Both the position numbers and the translations under genes were made by a program. A stretch of 20,177 nt of DNA. Origin: Zygnema cylindricum. Lineage: Eukaryota > Streptophyta > Zygnematophyceae > Zygnematales > Zygnemataceae. Where the stretch lies: the NCBI GenBank assembly GCA_037447655.1, contig JBBHKE010001872.1, forward strand, positions 1 to 20,177, read 5' to 3'. Below, one piece after another: positions 17,845 to 20,177 of this stretch; position 1 is the first letter of the stretch; every line of letters begins with the position of its first letter. The notes beneath the pieces are model-generated. The model was not told the DNA's origin. It worked only from the letters and a program-made list of their open reading frames with translations, and searched no databases.

Positions 17845-18780
17845 TATATTAGCGACAGTGGTCACTAGGCCCTAAAGTCTTCAATATTCCCTACAAGAGT
17901 CCAACTAGCAGGCAGCAGACTCTCCTTAACCGGATGAGACCGCCAAGAATACCGACATTACCACAGTCAGAAGAAAAAGGAGACAGAAGATAAAAAATCC
18001 CGCAACAACAATAATGAAACGCAGGATTTCCACCACAGAATTCACAGAGCACGGCAAGTGAGACACAGTCTGGAGGGAAACCTTGCAGGCTGGCCTACGC
18101 CAGTAGATTAGGTAATGACTTTTAGTACAGAAAAGAGAGGTAAGGAAAGCTCAGAGACTAAGGATTCAGAAAAGGGAAACCCTAACTCAACCACTAACTG
18201 ATACTAGATATGCCGCCGCAAAATGCTAACTGAAGAACAGAAAGAGGTTCGACAAATCCGAGAATGTAGATTGCTAGAAAACGACAACTCCCCAATGTTG
18301 GATTCCCGTGCTGTAATTTGCAACTAATCCTACACGGCCAGATGGCTTTTTTCCTATGTTGTCGCTTATCGTACAGCTACACTAATTTCTATATGTCTTT
18401 GAGCAAGCAACTCTCTATGTACAAACTCTGCCAGTTTTTAGAGATGGGCGCTTCGTGGCCGCCTTTCGACGCCTTACATCTACGCCTCGAGGATAAAAAC
18501 CCTCCCTACTCTACAAAAATAATGCATGAATTCCGAGGGTTCACGACTATGACATATGTCAGGTATGTAACCGTTTGAGTCCATAATATATCAAGTGTGG
18601 AGAAGTTCGAATTCGCGAAATCTGATGCCGTACCGCAATCTAATTGCCTGCCGGTTACATGGTACGAATTTTGTTACGTCCGTACTTCCGACTGAACACT
18701 CTGCCACCGACCTGTAAGATTCCTTTATACCCCAATTAGTGTAAGAATCAACAATTATACTCGCCGACGTCCTACGGCAT
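17845..18780. mobile_element. probable LTR body or leader of the Ty3/gypsy element
   Basis: The 936 bp between the two direct repeats has no recognised gene. With one repeat it makes a 1122-bp unit, a plausible LTR length. The end before the distal repeat reads (minus) GACCACTGTCGCTAATATA, with no clear CA end or tRNA primer-binding site. It could be an LTR followed by a second truncated LTR, or one LTR with an internal duplication. The 86-codon frame at 18318-18578 is unsupported. Confidence 0.4.
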
Positions 18781-18966
18781 GCATGAGCATACAATCGTTA
18801 AATGACATGCATCATACCCAATCAGCTTTGCCAAAAATGTATGCCAACACCAGAGAGCAGAGAATATATACCAACAGAAATATTAATGAACCAAGTCAAG
18901 GAAACAGACAAACAAATAAAAGTACAACACCAAGTTTAGTAGGTAAAGGGAAGAAAGGGTGGAATT
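18781..18966. repeat. 186-bp direct repeat, proximal copy; probable start of 3' LTR
   Basis: Adjoins the polypurine tract of the Ty3/gypsy element. In element orientation (minus) it begins AATTCCACCC, unlike the usual TG start, so the first bases may be altered or the boundary is off by a few bases. Confidence 0.7.
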
Positions 18967-18984
18967 CCCCCCCCCAGCTCCTTA
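18967..18984 (-). other. polypurine tract of the Ty3/gypsy element
   Basis: On the minus strand, TAAGGAGCTGGGGGGGGG (stop codon included) runs up to the direct repeat. A G-rich tract between the end of pol and the LTR is the usual plus-strand primer of LTR retrotransposons. Confidence 0.65.
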
Positions 18985-20177
18985 GCATGCTGGGGAGCTA
19001 GAGAGGACAGCTGGTAGGTCGCGACATCCGTGGCAAAACCAGTGTCCAACTGGAATAGCATGCAGAGGTGGGACCAAGCACTCTATGTGGAATCCTAGAT
19101 TGCAATAGTCGCAGAGAAACATCGTCGTTTCTCCATCTGACCGCCGACAACACTGACACCCGGTAGCCTCGGTAATCGGCATCCGCCACGGATCCATAAT
19201 GTGGGAGAGATCAGGTAGGTAATAGGGAGCACAATTTTTTCAATGATCTCACAAAGTCCGCTTGTCGGCACCTTGTAGGCTTAATAATCCATTGGAGTCG
19301 ATTTTGGTGATCCTCAATATGGTAGATGAGACATCCGTATAGAGGGTGTCAAATGTTTGACGACGAAAATACACATAGTCCCTCACCCTATAGGGTTTTT
19401 GTTTTGGCCGGTAACTGCCACTGTGAGTTGTTTCAAACCGTAAGAAGTCGCGATGTTGAGCAATCTGCAAGTTTTCAAAGGCCATTGGAATTTCCTTAGC
19501 AAATGTAAAGCCCGGTCGGTTAGTTCTTCCAAAAAAAGAGAATCAGACATAAGAGGCAAAGGAAAACTAGTAGCTTTTTGTATATTTCTACCGAGCACTG
19601 GCTGTCGACCAAATAACACATAATAGGGGCTGAAATTCGCTAAGCTGGCATGTACAGACATGCGATAACCCATCACAATATAACCCAATGATTCATCCTA
19701 CACAATAATATGTTTCTCTAAACAATGTTTACGCATAACCCGTTTAAATGTTCGCACCGCTCTCTCGGCCAAACCGTCTGCCTGGGGGTGATCTCGACTT
19801 TTTCGACGTTGATCGATCAAGGCCTCGTCCAACATTTTTTGAAATTTGCCACGAAACTCAGTCCCCTGGTCCGTAAAGACTTTTGCTGGAGTTCCATTTC
19901 GGAGGAGCACATGCTCCTTGAAAGCGGCGGTGGTGAGTTTGGCAGTTTTGTGCGAGAGGGCCACCACTTCCACCCATTTGCTGAAATTCTCTATCATGAT
20001 CATGAAGTATTGCTTGCACCTTCGCGAGACGGGAAAAGGACCTGCCAGATCACACTACCACCAGTAGAAGAGACCTCGGATAGGCAAAGGTTGAAGTGTA
20101 GTGTGACTATTAGAGAAGGAGGTCTGGAACAGGTCACTTGTGCTACATCCTTGTAACACAGCGGCAACGTCCACCTG
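18982..20177 (-). pseudogene. Ty3/gypsy integrase fused to a PHD finger, 3' part of pol, broken
   Basis: Minus strand, entering from the window's right edge. Order: remnant of the HHCC zinc region (Cys kept in GCSTSD, its partner now Ser); LQPLPIRGLF; DLAGPF with the first catalytic Asp (20049-20051); ENFSKWVEVVAL; KVFTDQGTEFRGKF with the second Asp (19869-19871); SRDHPQADGLAERAVRTFKR with the Glu; SLANFSPYYVLFGRQP; AQHRD; YRVRDYVYFRRQTFDTLY; then LQGADKRTL and NCAPYYLPDL. It continues in frame into a C4HC3 PHD finger (19024-19158) with all eight ligands: C14, C17, C29, C32, H37, C40, C55, C58 counted from the Met at 19197. Lesions: stops at about 20055 (TAG), 19695 (TAG), 19249 (TGA) and 19240 (TGA), and a frameshift near 19500-19515. 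It ends at TAA 18982-18984. Integrase inserts element DNA; a terminal histone-reading domain could steer where, as chromodomains do in chromoviruses (inference). Confidence 0.93.

Noticed and set aside
17652-19001. Two similar short proteins (66 and 72 codons) encoded in the direct repeats
   Set aside because: The similarity comes from the 186-bp DNA repeat. Most base differences change the amino acid and the frames continue into unrelated sequence, so there is no sign of protein selection. They lie in a probable LTR.
19725-20156. 143-codon plus-strand frame
   Set aside because: Antisense shadow of the integrase, whose motifs on the minus strand are unmistakable.

Overview
The window looks like a gene-poor, repeat-packed stretch of a plant nuclear genome. 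The evidence is a plant-type tRNA-Ser gene, decayed Ty1/copia, Ty3/gypsy and LINE-like reverse transcriptase remnants, many small terminal-inverted-repeat elements, and an AT-rich background without long open frames. The mix (a LINE-like C-terminal domain, a Ty3 integrase with a PHD finger, abundant unfamiliar MITEs) makes me lean towards a non-flowering plant, but that is only an impression. I see no intact protein-coding gene. The longest open frames are pieces of dead retroelements or chance frames inside repeats.
Layout: 0.28-0.65 kb (minus) is a frameshifted LINE-like C-terminal fragment. 1.41-2.19 kb is a tandem array with an exact 109-bp period in its best part. 2.19-3.81 kb (plus) is a copia reverse transcriptase/RNase H pseudogene with five in-frame stops, followed by a polypurine tract and a probable LTR start at 3821. 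4.62-5.11 kb (minus) is the C-terminus of a copia integrase plus linker. 6.35-9.63 kb is a stack of nested DNA elements. 9.76-10.28 kb is a hAT-like element. 12.1-14.5 kb holds a decayed tRNA-Ser-like gene with anticodon ATA, a 950-bp inverted-repeat element, a normal-looking tRNA-Ser(AGA) and a 268-bp element with an 8-bp target duplication. 15.4-17.4 kb has a second hAT-like copy, an AT-rich minisatellite and another MITE. 17.66-20.18 kb (minus) is the 3' part of a Ty3/gypsy element whose integrase runs in frame into a PHD finger, then a polypurine tract and an LTR-like direct repeat.
The main discovery candidate is the 6.47-9.63 kb nest. Tips reading TACACCG(C/T)GAATCG and their inverse open and close like balanced brackets. 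A MITE (6474-9630; about 518 bp once insertions are subtracted) is interrupted by a foldback element (6559-8970) with about 285-bp inverted arms and a near-perfect 8-bp target duplication. The foldback carries three MITEs, two of them of different subfamilies but at the same TA in opposite arms. One arm also carries what looks like an excision footprint. The same tip motif recurs across the window and inside the 109-bp satellite unit. The second candidate is the integrase-PHD fusion.
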